DNA of 64,000 nt from assembly GCF_000150275.1 (NCBI RefSeq), contig NW_002060947.1:5547723-5611722 (forward strand), in the 5' to 3' direction. The position numbers and the translations under genes are program-made. Below are positions 51,030 to 63,449 of the stretch, piece by piece. The stretch comes from Trichoplax adhaerens (lineage: Eukaryota > Placozoa > Uniplacotomia > Trichoplacea > Trichoplacidae). Positions within the stretch are counted from its first letter, which is position 1, and every line of letters begins with the position of its first letter. The notes beneath the pieces were generated by a model. That model made no database searches. It saw only the letters and a program-made list of their open reading frames with translations, and was not told where the DNA came from.

Positions 51030-53240
51030 AGTAGAAATTGATTATTCTATAGCAGATAGTTGATTATCAGAGCTTATACACTCTACTGTCTAGAAGTACA
51101 AGTATCCATTATTCCACTTATGCTAGAAATAATGGTAGCGATTGCTTTCTAACTTTGTATAGACGTAACATTCAACTACTGCAGAACACAACTGATTTCA
51201 CTCTCAAAGAAGACAGCATATAAAAATGATGATTAGTATTGAAATCGACTACGACGTAAATTGTTCATTTATACTACTATTCAAGGTGTATTTGCACCGT
51301 GACAAGCAGATAGTTTATCATCCGGCTATAGACCAGCTTATGTACTGTTTAGAAGTAGAATTATCCATTATTCCGCTTACGCTAGAAGTAATAGTAACCG
51401 TTACTTTATAATCTGGAACGCAACTAATTTCACACTCAAGGAAGACAGCAAATAAAAATGATGATTTTAATATTAAAATCGACTGCGGCGTAAATTGTTC
51501 ATTTATACTACTATTCAAGGTGTATTTACACCGTGACAAGCAGATAGTTTATCATCCGGCTATAGACCAGCTTATGAACTGTTTAGAAGTAGAATTATCC
51601 ATTATTCCGCTTACGCTAGAAGTAATAGTAACCGTTACTTTATAATCTGGAACGCAACTAATTTCACACTCAAGGAAGACAGCAAATAAAAATGATGATT
51701 AATATTGAAATCGACTACGGCGTAAATTGTTCATTTATACTACTATTCAAGGTGTATTTACACTATGACAAGCAGATAGTTTATCATCCGGCTATAGACC
51801 AGCTTATGTACTGTTTAGAAGTAGAAATATCCATTATTCCGCTTACGCTAGAAGTAATAGTAACCGTTACTTTATAATCTGGAACGCATTTCACACTCAA
51901 GGAAGACAGCATATAAAAATGATGATTAGTATTGAAATCGACTACGGCGTAAATTGTTCATTTATACTACTATTCAAGGTGTATTTACACTATGACAAGC
52001 AGATAGTTTATCATCCGGCTATAGACCAGCTTATGTACTGTTTAGAAGTAGAAGTAATAGTAACCGTTACTTTATAATCTGGAACGCAACTAATTTCACA
52101 CTCAAGGAAGACAGCATATAAAAATGATGATTAATATTGAAATCGACTACGGCGTAAATTGTTCATTTATACTACTATTCGAGGTGTATTTACACTATGA
52201 CAAGCAGTTAGTTTATCATCCGGCTATAGACCAGCTTATGTACTGTTTAGAAGTAGAATTATCCATTATTCCGCTTACGCTAGAAGTAATAGTAACCGTT
52301 ACTTTATAATCTGGAACGCAACTAATTTCACACTCAAGGAAGACAGCATATAAAAATGATGATTAGTATTGAAATCTACTACGATACAAATATTAAATTT
52401 AAACTACTATTCAAGGCGTATTTACACCGTGACAAGCAGATAGTTTATCATCCGGCTATAGACCAGCTAGCTAATGTACTGTCTAGAAGTAGAAGTACCC
52501 TATATTCCGCTTACGCCAGAAGTAATCGTAACTGTTACCTTAGAACCCAGAACGCATCTGATTTCACACTCAAAGAATTCAACATATAAAATCTACGATT
52601 AGTATTGAAATCGACTACGATACAAATACTTCGTTTATACTACTATTCAAGTTGCAGTTACACCGTGACAAGCAGATAGTTTTATCATCCGGCTATAGAG
52701 CAGCTTATGTACTCTACCATCTACAAGCAGAATTATCCATCATTCCGCATACGCTAGAAGTAATAGTAAGCGTTACTTTATAATCTAGAAGGCAACTAAT
52801 TTCGCGCTCGAAGAAGATAGCATATAAAACCTACTACGACATAAATAGTTAATTTAGACCACTATTCATGATGTTTTGCACAATGACAAGCAGATAGTTT
52901 ATCATTCGGCTATAGACCAGCCTATGTATTTTACTGCCTAAAAGTAAGAGTATCCTTTATTCCGCTTGCGCTAGAAGTAAATGCGATCATTACTTTATAA
53001 TCTAGATAGCAACTGATTTCACACTCATACAATGTAACATTAAATCTACGATTAGCGTTGAAATCCACTACGACATAAATACTTCATTTCTATCACTACA
53101 TAAGGTGTATTTGCACCTTGATAAATAGATAGTCAAGGCTATGCGCGTAGTCCAGCTTATGTACTCTACTATCGACAAGTAGAATTATCCATTATTCCGT
53201 TTACCCTAGAAGTAATAGTAGCCAGTGCTTCATACGATGT
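51030..53240 (+). repeat. Satellite array, unit about 232 bp
   Basis: Six close copies begin ATGATGATT at 51226, 51459, 51692, 51919, 52124 and 52356. Diverged copies lie on either side (about 51040, 52590, 52826, 53040) and a remote one at about 54107-54200. The unit contains the phrases TCATCCGGCTATAGACCAGC and CCGCTTACGCTAGAAGTAAT. The copy at 51919 is short by 27 bp. Central copies are almost identical and edges diverged, as expected of unequal crossing-over. A 61-codon frame (MMINIEIDYG... to EVIVTVTL) stays open in most central copies (see findings). Confidence 0.92.
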
Positions 53241-54270
53241 TAGGTTATAGGACTGATGGATAATTGAGAGATAGATCAATACCTATTTGGATGATCTGAT
53301 TGTGTAGGCTTAGGATATTAAATAAGTATTCATTTTGGCTTACGATATTAAAAGCCAGTAGGTATTCATGGGTGCTGTATAGTGGCAGTAGGCTATGAAA
53401 TTTACTTATAGCAATAGATTGTTGTCACAACCTCGATTGGGTGGCTTAAGGAGATAATATAAAGTAGGGGTATTCTGCCTTCGTCGATCCAGTAAAACCA
53501 CCTCGCATTTTAATATGGAGTAAAATAACTCTTCAAATACCTATTATCCCACAGATAACTTTGTAACCAACGTGTTTACTATGCTACTGTACAGAGCATA
53601 CTCTAATAACTCAATAGTTAATTAGTTTTATGCTTTCACCACAATTGTACAGTCTGGTAGCTTTTAAAGTAAAGAAATAGTCAAGACGTTCCTTATTCAT
53701 TTCTTATTGTGCTTCGTACCGATATACTACTACTTGTACGCTAGAAATAACTAGCCTTTGCTTAACATAATGTTTAAGCTATCGAGCTAATGCATAAGTC
53801 CGATCAATACCTATCTTGATGATATTATTAAAGTAAATGCTTATGATCTAAAATGGACAATTAGCGGTGTAGTAACAGTAGATTCTTGAATTTAGATATA
53901 GATATTGCATAGTCCACCAGCTTTAAAATGTAGAAATACGCGTAGTCAAGACCTTTCTCATTGGCTTCAAATACACTTTAATGCAAATATACCGGTAGAT
54001 TCCACATACTGTACGCATTATTGTAACTAATTCAACTTGTCAAAATTCAGAAAGATCATTTTTCATACTATGATAAGAGACCGATGTGTGTCTTGTCATC
54101 AGGACTTTAGACCAGTTTATGTACTCTACTGTCTATAAGTATATATATTTATTATTCTGCTTACGCTGGACATAACTCTAATCATTGCTTGATTCTGTAT
54201 TTAAGTTATATGGCTAATGCATTATATAACAAAGTCACAAACTGAATTGAAATCTATTGATCAATAACGC
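53240..54270. other. Non-coding DNA with stray satellite copy
   Basis: No gene is seen. The stretch 54107-54200 ('CCAGTTTATGTACTCTACTGTC', 'TATTCTGCTTACGCTGGA') is a diverged unit of the 232-bp satellite, so the array once extended further or seeded copies. Confidence 0.5.
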
Positions 54271-55980
54271 ATGGTTAGGAAATGGATTATAGAATCTATC
54301 GCTGGTCAACCATGCTAATTAAAACACTTGTCAACTAGAAATTTCTTTTTAATATTCGATGTAATCATTATTATAATCTTCGATAAGCTTATTGACGTAT
54401 CATTTTCTCGTGCAATAAGGTTACACTGCGAAAAAGACATGAATATGGGACAAGATGACAATTACTATTGCAAAAATGGCCTTATAGCAGTGTGATACAT
54501 ACCGATCACGAAATTCCAAATTTTAGAAAAATAAGGGCTTTATTGAATCTTATACAAAGATTAGCTACACACAGCTCTACTCTAGCCGAATACTACTACT
54601 AAAGACTTCTAGCACGAACTAACAGAATAATCTAAAGTTGCATGCTTTTATACTTTTCGTAGCATTCGCAGCTATAATCTGTACGGCAACCTTTCACCTT
54701 ATTTCGGACCATCATTAATCCGATATGGGTACGACTACAGTATTTACGTAGACATTATTCACACCAACCAAAGCACAATGAATTAATCATATCCTAATAT
54801 ATAATTTATAGTTCTATTTTTACCTATAACCTTATTAGCAACTCAACACCTTACTATATATAGTCATCTGTACTCTAGCATAGAGTCTATACCACGACAG
54901 TCCATAGTTATGGCTACCAAATATCTCTTAGGATAAATATAGAAGTTACGCTACCTAACATTATACTAAACATGGCTAACAGCCTAAATTACAATACTAA
55001 GTTACATTACAAGCAGATATGCAAACTTGAAGATTGTAGATAGGGATACAAGAATACAAGTCTTTCTGTAGAGACCAATTGCATCAATGAGCATAAAATA
55101 TTGATGCTTGCATTCATAAGGACTATCTCTTTTTACCTTTTCCCCTGCATTCTATCTGCTATTAGTAACTATGAAGAGCAGTTATTTTTCATTGAGAAGA
55201 AAAATTTGAGAAAGAGACCATCATTGCTCGGTATCTAAATCGATACCACGGATTAAACACTCGCAAGGACACACGAATAGGGAAGAAGGTATATATAAAT
55301 TAAATTATCTAAACAGAGAGGATCATCTCTCGGTAATTTCTTCAAGTGTAATAAAATTATACGATATAAAATAATCAAACTAAATATAATGTGCTTTGTC
55401 TTTATATACTGCAAGTAATCATACCAGGTTGAATTATCATTCCTTAGTTACAGTCATTCAAATATCGCAAAATCAAATGACAAGCTAATAACGTCGAGTA
55501 TAGCAATGTAGAGATAATAGAATACCCTATCATTAAAGAAAAAATACTGATGTATTACAAAATACAATTGCTATAGTAATTGTAAAACTACGATTATTTA
55601 CTCAGATCTTGTTCATGGAGGTGAAATAATTAAGCAGACAATACTTTAAAAGGCTCATGAAGTATCCCAAAGTGGTTAATTGAATTTAAGAATAAATTCA
55701 AACAGACGCCGAAAGATATAATTCAACTATTGATTCTTTGATATTTAGCCAAAGCTATATAGAGATAAAGCTCCACCTCTTTATGTCAAGTGATAGTTTA
55801 GAGCTGACAATATAATTAATCAGCAAGTTCAATTTAAATCGCTAATTAAGCATACTTAGCCGTTTGGGAATGTTTATTGTCTTCAGTATCACATTAGTTC
55901 TACCCTTTGAAATTGAGGCTCTGATCGATTCTTTTCTGGATTTCTTATTAACGACGATTCTAAGTATAAACTAATATCAG
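54270..55980. repeat. Upstream module of the GPCR duplication, copy 1
   Basis: This segment is repeated at about 59.79-60.79 and 61.11-62.45 kb. Shared landmarks include AACTTGA.GATTGTAGAT, ATACAAG.CTTTCTGTAG, CATTCTAT.TG, TGAGAAAGAGACCATC and TTTATGTCAAGTG.TAG. It leads directly into the receptor coding frame and presumably holds the promoter. No separate gene was found in it. Confidence 0.75.
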
Positions 55981-56041
55981 AAAATTTCAACAAAATACAC
56001 AATTTTTGGGTTCGTGCTATCCAAATAATACTCAAGCAACT

Positions 56042-56995
56042 ATGGTCGACCTATTTTCTCACAATATTTCTAATAGTAATGCAATAAATAACATTTATAA
56101 TATCATATACGACTACGCAAGTTTAATCAGTGGTGTCTTATCGATCATAGGCTGTTCTCTTAATTTATTTCTATTATATATACTAATACGTGATAAACAA
56201 TTTCATACTGTCTCGTATAAACTAATTCGAATCTCTGTTATCTCCGATATTTTATCAAGTTTCACGATCGGTACTGGTTGCCTCTTAATCTCTTACGAAT
56301 TTACTTATGATGGAGGCGTAATTCTTTGTAGGGTAGTTATATTTTTTACATTTACCTCTAACGGTGTCTCTATGTTAAATTTATGCTTAATTGCTATCGA
56401 TCGTTATTTTGCTATCGTTAAGCCTTTCTACCGACGCTATCATAGACGACGTAAACAAATTTTCTACATAAGTCAAATTTTCGTTTGGACAATATCAGTC
56501 AGTTACACTGGAGCTGTAGTCCCTGCAATTAAAGTCTCTCACGAAGATCCGACGTTATGCGATGTATCTGATATCGCCGCCGACGATACTATTCCTATTC
56601 GATTAATTATCGCTGTTACAGTGCAATGTATTATACCTTGTACTAGCATTGCAATAATTTACTTCAAAATTATATCACATCAAAGAAATTATGTAAGACC
56701 TGGCCAAAGTACATGTCAAAAAAATGAAAACTTACGAAAAAGAAAATTCATTAATATGTTAATTTCTATTACCTTATGCTATATCCTCATAACGTGGCCG
56801 TTTAACCTTACACTAATTGGCATATCGTTTACGCGAAAGACATTTACACAAATACGCAAGGAAAGCTTTCCTCTTTTCTTATTAACGTTTTATTCGCTAT
56901 CAGTTAGTGTAAGCGTAGCTATTATTAATCCAGTAATTTACCTTAAATTTGATCGAAATATTAGAGAAAAAGCATTAAAAATTTTTAGATACTGA
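56042..56995 (+). CDS. Class A (rhodopsin-like) GPCR, tandem copy 1
   Basis: An intronless seven-transmembrane receptor, 317 residues from the first ATG (56042). The open frame extends 5' to about 55970 without a Met, and that stretch is conserved in the twin, so an upstream exon spliced at 55980 is possible. TM1 is near residues 27-51. Disulfide cysteines are at about 96 (start of TM3) and 173 (extracellular loop 2). The TM3 end reads IDRYFAIV (Asp-Arg-Tyr at 120-122). TM6 has ITWPF (Trp252-Pro253) in place of CWxP. TM7 ends NPVIY (Asn297-Pro298...Tyr300), the NPxxY switch. All parts needed for G-protein signalling appear intact. Ligand and subfamily are unknown. Sequons near the N-terminus (NIS) suit an extracellular end. 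Confidence 0.93.
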   Translation: MVDLFSHNISNSNAINNIYNIIYDYASLISGVLSIIGCSLNLFLLYILIRDKQFHTVSYKLIRISVISDILSSFTIGTGCLLISYEFTYDGGVILCRVVIFFTFTSNGVSMLNLCLIAIDRYFAIVKPFYRRYHRRRKQIFYISQIFVWTISVSYTGAVVPAIKVSHEDPTLCDVSDIAADDTIPIRLIIAVTVQCIIPCTSIAIIYFKIISHQRNYVRPGQSTCQKNENLRKRKFINMLISITLCYILITWPFNLTLIGISFTRKTFTQIRKESFPLFLLTFYSLSVSVSVAIINPVIYLKFDRNIREKALKIFRY

Positions 56996-59780
56996 TAATA
57001 AAATATATGTTATTATTGCTATTACTGTAGATGTACATTGTAATATTTCAGTTTTTATCGATGAATGTAATTTTCGAGTTTAAATATGTATAAAACTATG
57101 GCGGTAATCTGAACTTGAAATATCCTCTAGTTAATATTCGATCTCTCTAACTATACTTTAACGGAACAAATTCCCTATCTAATGTCATAATCACGTGTAC
57201 ACTACGTTATTTTGTAAAAAGTAATTAAATTTTATTTTATATAAATGACTCTTCTCTGTTGCTACTTTGCTAATTTTTCCTCTTCTAGATTAGCAAGAAA
57301 GGAGTTTTTCTACCTATTAAGGCACGATAACATAGCTACATTTTCTAGAATTTATTTACCAGCTGACATTAGTACAACAGAAAATCGGATATTAGTTATT
57401 ACTTGGTTTAGGTATTTATAATCGACACTCTCTTATCAGAATACAAAGCTCTTTTAACGTATAAGTTATCTAATATAATTACTGTACTCCGAAGTGACAT
57501 TAATAATCAAATCAGTTACGAATATATCTGATATTAATAATCAACAGATGTTAGAAAATCAAATCGTTATCTACAGTATACTACATCGATCGATATTATT
57601 CGAGAAACTACACAAGATCGTCAATTAGTCCGAATTATACTTTAAACGCTATACCTAAAATTTATCCCGAAAGGCGTTACTGTTCATCCATTATATTTAA
57701 AAGAAATATACGAGCAAATTGATACCGTTAAAAATAACATGTCTTCAAACATTTGTTGTTGACTTCTACGAATCAACATCTTAAAAATTGAATTGCTATG
57801 ATAAAATGATATGAAGAGATTTATAGAACTTAATTCCATACGTTAACAATAACGGAAGAGTTTAAATCTAGAGGATCTCTCAAAAAAGCAAAACTATCAA
57901 GATGATCGAACTAGAAATTACAAGGAAATAATTTTAACACAACATCAGTTAAGGTAAATAGTGATTATTGTATCAAGTCTTATAAATCGGTAAGTTATGA
58001 CGTAGTTAATAGTTACTATATAGCTTTCTACCATGAATCGATCATTACAAATAGACAAATTGATGCAATACTTTATTATACCATTGTAACAGCTGAAGTT
58101 TTTATTTCTTCATTAATTTAATGAAATTATTGTCATTCAAGAAATGTATTATTTAACACCATTGCAGTCGTATCTTTTGATTGAAAGTGTAATTAATAGG
58201 TTTCATAAAATAGGGTTATTGAATAAGCCATCGTAATAATTTAGCTACATTTACTCATTATAAACTGTTTTTACTAAGTTGATTTGCTATTATAATGAAA
58301 TATTGAATATGTCTACGCATGAATAGCCTAAAATAAGAGTAATTATATCTTCCCTTACTGTAAAATCAAAATCAAAAAGCTTATTGGACGCATATTAACA
58401 TCATTTGATTCTATCGTATCAATGTATAGTCCTGGTATTCAATAATATAATTCAATCAATATCGGAATATACGCTTATATTAGATATGGGCGATATTTGG
58501 GATTAATATCAAGATATTAAAGTATCATGATATAAAATAGTAGTCATTAGCTAAGAAATTACATAGTAACGGTTCTACTGTAACATTTTATTACTTAATT
58601 CAAGTTCTTGCAAGTATTTGTATGATCATACTTTATTTACAGGTATTGCTTGTTAGTATATCTTCTTTTTGATCACAGTAAAGTATAAATCGATAGTAGA
58701 ATTTTATTATTTAGCCAGAAGCGATTTCTTACAAGTCAAACACTAATACTTTTACTACTAAGAGAGTAACCGGATTTACTAACTGATATCTACAGTATAT
58801 TAACAGTTTACTTTATATAGCATCATTTTCCGTATTTGTTACTCCATGAACAGCTAGAATTATAAGAAGTCATGTTAGGAACTTAAATAATCTAGAATTA
58901 CTGTAAGTTTACTTGATAGAATGTCATAATTTTTCTAAGATGGAATCTCTCAAATCTTAAGAAAATATAGAACTTCGATTTGAACGGAATAACAGAGACA
59001 GTCTGCTATACTGTATTTGAGCGTAATATCTATTATGATAATTTTACAGTCTTTGGTATTAGAATAAACCTTTTAAGATATCTACTATAAGATAATTGCT
59101 TGTTTTTAGTTAATTATAAATAAAATTTTGATTGAACTGGCATGATGAGTAAAAACAGCTAAATACACTGCTTTACATCTATAAAAGTATACATCACCGT
59201 AATAAATTTTTATGGCGTAGGCTCCGCCTTATTATGTTTCAAATTAACGATTATAAAATTTAAATATTCCTAACATAGACTCTAATAAATCATGAATATA
59301 GAATACGTAACAGAAATATGAGACACATCAGAAAAATCTAAACTTAAGATCGATATTTCTCTGTCGATTTTTTAAAATATTAAACTTCCATTTAAACAGA
59401 ATAACAGAGTCGATTTAGTAGATTATAATATTTTTAATCGTAGTTTTAGTATCAGTTGTTGCGATAATCCTTTATAGATATTTATCGTAGAATAACTGTA
59501 ATTGGCTGTTTTACAGTTCCATGTAAATGAACTTTTGATTACAAGGACAATAAGTATTGTAAAAATAACAGACCATAATGCCGTTTTAGTTTGAGATTGT
59601 ATTATTTTATATTATTATAACTTTTCATGTTTAGATAAACTGTAATAAATTCTGCAAGACAGCTATTTATTTTACAGTTAAAGGAATTATAAAATTCAAG
59701 GTCAACTTTTGATTTAATCAACAAACAGATCTTGCTAAAACGCTAGAGATAACGTGTATTATAGTCAACTAATTTCTCTA
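56996..59780. other. 3' flank of GPCR copy 1 and gene-free spacer
   Basis: 56996-57530 is homologous to 63450-64000 after copy 2 (shared ATAAATGACTCTT.TCTGTT, CTAGATTAGCAAGAAAG and TACCTATTAAGGCACGATAA), showing that the duplication includes downstream DNA. From 57.5 to 59.8 kb the sequence is AT-rich, with no exon found. Confidence 0.6.
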
Positions 59781-59789
59781 ATATTCATA

Positions 59790-60790
59790 TGTTAAACATT
59801 ATCATAAACTTTGATGAGCTTATTGACATTTACATTTCTCATGGAATAATGTTGTGCTTCAGAAATAACACAAATATAGTACAAGACGACGATAACTGTT
59901 GCAAAATGACTTTGTAGCAGACATGCAAACTTGAGGATTGTAGATGAGAATACAAGAGTACAAGTCTATCTGCTGTACTGGTCAAGAGTAACGACGTGCA
60001 TAATATATTAATACAATACTTTTATCTATAGGGACTATATATTTTAACCTCTTTCTTTGCATTCTATTGGCTATTTATAGTTATGAATAGTAGTTAATTT
60101 TTTATCTAGAAGCATAAATTTGAGAAAGAGACTATCGTTGCTCGATATTTAAATCGATAAAGTGTATAGAACACTTGTCAGCAGTCCTCCATACAATCCC
60201 GTTACTGATTGTGCTATGTTGATCTAAATAGGGATGATTTATCTTTTGGCAATTCTTGGAAATGCAATAAAAGTTGTATAGAATAGGATCATCGAACTAA
60301 ATATGATAGTAATTTGTCTTTATATAAGTAATTACACAAGACTGAATTATCATTTCTCGTTTATTATCGTTCAAGAACTACAAAACCAAATCATAAGTTA
60401 ACAACGTGTAAGATCATCTGTATCACAACGTAGCTATAATAGAACACGCTATTACGAAAAGAAAACTACTTGAGTATGTATTAAAAAATAGAATTGCTGT
60501 ACAACTGTAAAATTATGATTGTTTACTCACATTCTGTTTATTGTGGTGAATAATTAAACAGACAATACTTTGAAAGCATTCCAAAGCGATCAATTACAAT
60601 CATGATTGCATTTAAGAAAAACATCAAAACGGATATTGATATATGTATAATAAAACGATCGAATCGTTAACATGCAGTGAAAACTACGTAGATAGATTGC
60701 TGTATCTCTTTATGCCAAGTGATAGTTTAGACCTAAAGATAATTAAGCGAACAGTTCAATTTGAAAGGAAATTAGCACCCTCGCTTTAGC
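59790..60790. repeat. Upstream module of the GPCR duplication, copy 2, without a receptor
   Basis: It follows the same landmarks as 54.37-55.87 and 61.25-62.29 kb, including CAATTTGAAAG.AAATTAGCACCCTC, CGCTATTAAT.CAATAAATGG and TTGCCTAAGTCGCT, but the similarity ends near 60860. No GPCR frame follows. The sequence then passes to unrelated DNA and, at 61.11 kb, to the next module. It is probably a partial duplication or a deleted receptor. Confidence 0.7.
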
Positions 60791-61109
60791 GCTATTAATG
60801 CAATAAATGGGAGATATTCCATTTATTCTAAGACTGCCTAAGTCGCTGTTACAAAGCAGCTTTGCAACAAGATAACGTAATGTACGATCAATAAGTCTAT
60901 TCTTTGAACCACGTATCATGGAGCAATATCTACTCTTTCCCTGAACACTTTTCCTAGATTAGTAGACCACAAAAAGACTTAGACGCCTCGTATCTTACGT
61001 TAAACACTAATCTTAAGAACTCCCTTTGTTATACGATATATCGCATATATTTGCATATTACTTATGCAAAGTTGAAATAGTTACAAGACTAGTAAGGACA
61101 CTTGTGGTT

Positions 61110-62459
61110 AGGAAATAGATTATAGAATCCATCTTCAATCTATCATGTTAATTAAAAGACTTGTTGAAGGCGAATTTCTGCTTAAATTAGGAGTGTCCGG
61201 TCTTTCTCGGAAATGGTCGATTCGCCGAGATCGACGGTAACAGATATAATAGTTATTATACTCTGTGATAAGCCTACTGAAGTTTAATTTTCTCATGAAA
61301 CAATTTTATATTACGGAAATGGCATGAATATAGTACAAGACTACGATTACTATTGAAAACTAGACTATAATAAATATGCAAACTTGAGGATTGTAGATAG
61401 GGATACAAGAATATAAGTCTTTCTGTAGTAAACAAGAGCATCGATGGGCATGAAATAATGATACTTGTATCTATTAGGACTATTTCTTTTTACCTTTTTC
61501 CCTGTATTCTATCTGTTATTAGCAACATGAAGAGCACTAACTTTTATGAAGAAGAAAAAATTTGAGAAAGAGACCATTCCTCGATATCTAAATCGATACC
61601 GCGGATTAAACACTCGCAAGGACACACGAATAGGGAAGAAGGTATACATAAATTAAATTATCTGAACAGAGAGGATCATCTCTCGGTAATTTCTTTTAAG
61701 TGTAACAAAATTATACGATATAGCATAATCAAACTAAATATAATGTGCTTTGTCTTTATATACTGTAAGTAATCATACCAGGTTGAATTATCATTCCTTA
61801 GTTACAATCGCTTAAATATTACAAAATCAAACGATAAGTTAACAACGTCGAGTATAGCAATGTAGAGATAATAGAATACCCTATCGTTAAAGAAAACTAC
61901 TGAAGTATGTATTAAAAAATTGAATTGCTGTAATAACTATAAAACTACGATTATTTACTCAGATCTTGTTTATGGAGGTGAAATAACTAAGCAGACAATA
62001 CTTTAAAAGGTTCATGAAAGTATCCCAAAGCGATTAATTGTAATATTGATTGAATTTAAGAATAAATTCCAACAGACGCCGAAGGATATAATTCAATGAT
62101 CGATTTTTTGACATACAGCTAAATTATATAGGGATAAAGCTCCATCTCTTTATGTCAAGTGGTAGCTTAGACCTGGAGATAATTAATCGGAGAGTTCAAT
62201 TTGAAAGAAAATTAGCACCCTCAGTTTAGCGCTATTAATACAATAAATGGGGATTATTCCATTTATTTTAAGATTGCCTAAGTCGCTAATTAAAAATACT
62301 TAGCCGTACACGAATGATTATTATCTTCAGCATTACATTAGTTCTACCCTTTCAACTTGAGGTTCTGGTCGATTCTTTTCTGGATTTCTGATTATAAATA
62401 ATTAACAACGATTCTAAGTATAAACTAATATCAGAAAATTTCAACAAAATACACAATTT
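61110..62459. repeat. Upstream module of the GPCR duplication, copy 3
   Basis: It corresponds to 54.27-56.0 kb, ending in ACTAATATCAGAAAATTTCA directly before the second receptor frame, at the same distance as in copy 1. Conservation close to the gene is almost complete, consistent with shared promoter and 5' UTR. Confidence 0.75.
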
Positions 62460-62495
62460 TTGGGTTCATGCTATCCAAATAATACTCAAGCAACT

Positions 62496-63449
62496 ATGGT
62501 CGATCTGTTTTCGCACAATATTTCTAATAGCAATGCAATAAATAACATTTATAATATCATATACGACTACGCAAGTTTAATCAGTGGTGTCTTATCGATC
62601 ATAGGCTGTTCTCTTAATTTATTTCTATTATATATACTAATACGTGATAAACAATTTCATACTGTCTCGTATAAACTAATTCGAATCTCTGTCGTCTCTG
62701 ATATTTTATCAAGTTTCGCGATCGGTACTGGTTGCCTCTTAATCTCTTACGAATTTACTTATGATGGAGGCGTGATTGGTTGTAGGATAGTTATATTTTT
62801 TACACTTGCCTCTAACGGTGTCTCTATGTTAAATTTATGCTTAATTGCTATCGATCGTTATTTTGCTATCGTTAAACCTCTCTACCGACACTATCATAGA
62901 CGACGTAAACAAATTTTCTACACTAGTCAAATTTTCGTTTGGACAATATCGGCCGGTTATACTGGAGCTGTAGTCCCTGCAATTAAAGTCTCTCACGAAG
63001 ATCCGACGTTATGCGATATACCTGATATCGCCGCCGACGATACTATTCCTATTCGATTACTTATCGTTGTAACAGTGCAATATGTTATACCTTGTACTAG
63101 CATTGCAATAATTTACTTCAAAATTATATCACATCAAAGAAATTATGTAAGACCTGGTCAAAGTACATTTCAAAGAAATGAAAATATACGAAAACAAAAA
63201 TTCATTAATATGTTAATTTCTATTACCTTATACTATATCCTCATAACATGGCCGTTTAATGCTACACTATTTGGCCTGTCGTTTACGCGAAAGACAACTA
63301 CACAAATACGCAAGGAAAGTATTCCTCTTTTCTTATTAACGTTTTATTCGCTATCAGTTAGTGTAAGCGTAGCTATTATTAATCCAATAGTTTACCTTAA
63401 ATTTGATCGAAATATTAGACAGAAAGTACTAAAAATTTTTAGACACTGA
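62496..63449 (+). CDS. Class A (rhodopsin-like) GPCR, tandem copy 2
   Basis: A 317-residue intronless paralogue lying exactly 6454 bp after copy 1. By my count about 32 residues differ. The N-terminus through TM2's first half is identical; changes begin in TM2 (VSDILSSFAIG) and concentrate in TM3-TM7. DRY (IDRYFAIV), the TM3/ECL2 cysteines, ITWPF and NPIVY are kept, so the receptor should be functional. Examples of change: TM3 start VIGCRIV against VILCRVV, TM5 YVIP against CIIP, TM6 NATLFGL against NLTLIGI, and C-terminus KVLKIFRH against KALKIFRY. As in copy 1, the ATG chosen is the first in frame; the frame is open further 5'. Confidence 0.93.
   Translation: MVDLFSHNISNSNAINNIYNIIYDYASLISGVLSIIGCSLNLFLLYILIRDKQFHTVSYKLIRISVVSDILSSFAIGTGCLLISYEFTYDGGVIGCRIVIFFTLASNGVSMLNLCLIAIDRYFAIVKPLYRHYHRRRKQIFYTSQIFVWTISAGYTGAVVPAIKVSHEDPTLCDIPDIAADDTIPIRLLIVVTVQYVIPCTSIAIIYFKIISHQRNYVRPGQSTFQRNENIRKQKFINMLISITLYYILITWPFNATLFGLSFTRKTTTQIRKESIPLFLLTFYSLSVSVSVAIINPIVYLKFDRNIRQKVLKIFRH

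Noticed and set aside
56006-56041. Starting the GPCRs at TTG (56006 and 62460)
   Set aside because: A TTG start is not expected in an animal nuclear gene. The first in-frame ATGs (56042, 62496) are used, with an upstream spliced exon left as an alternative.
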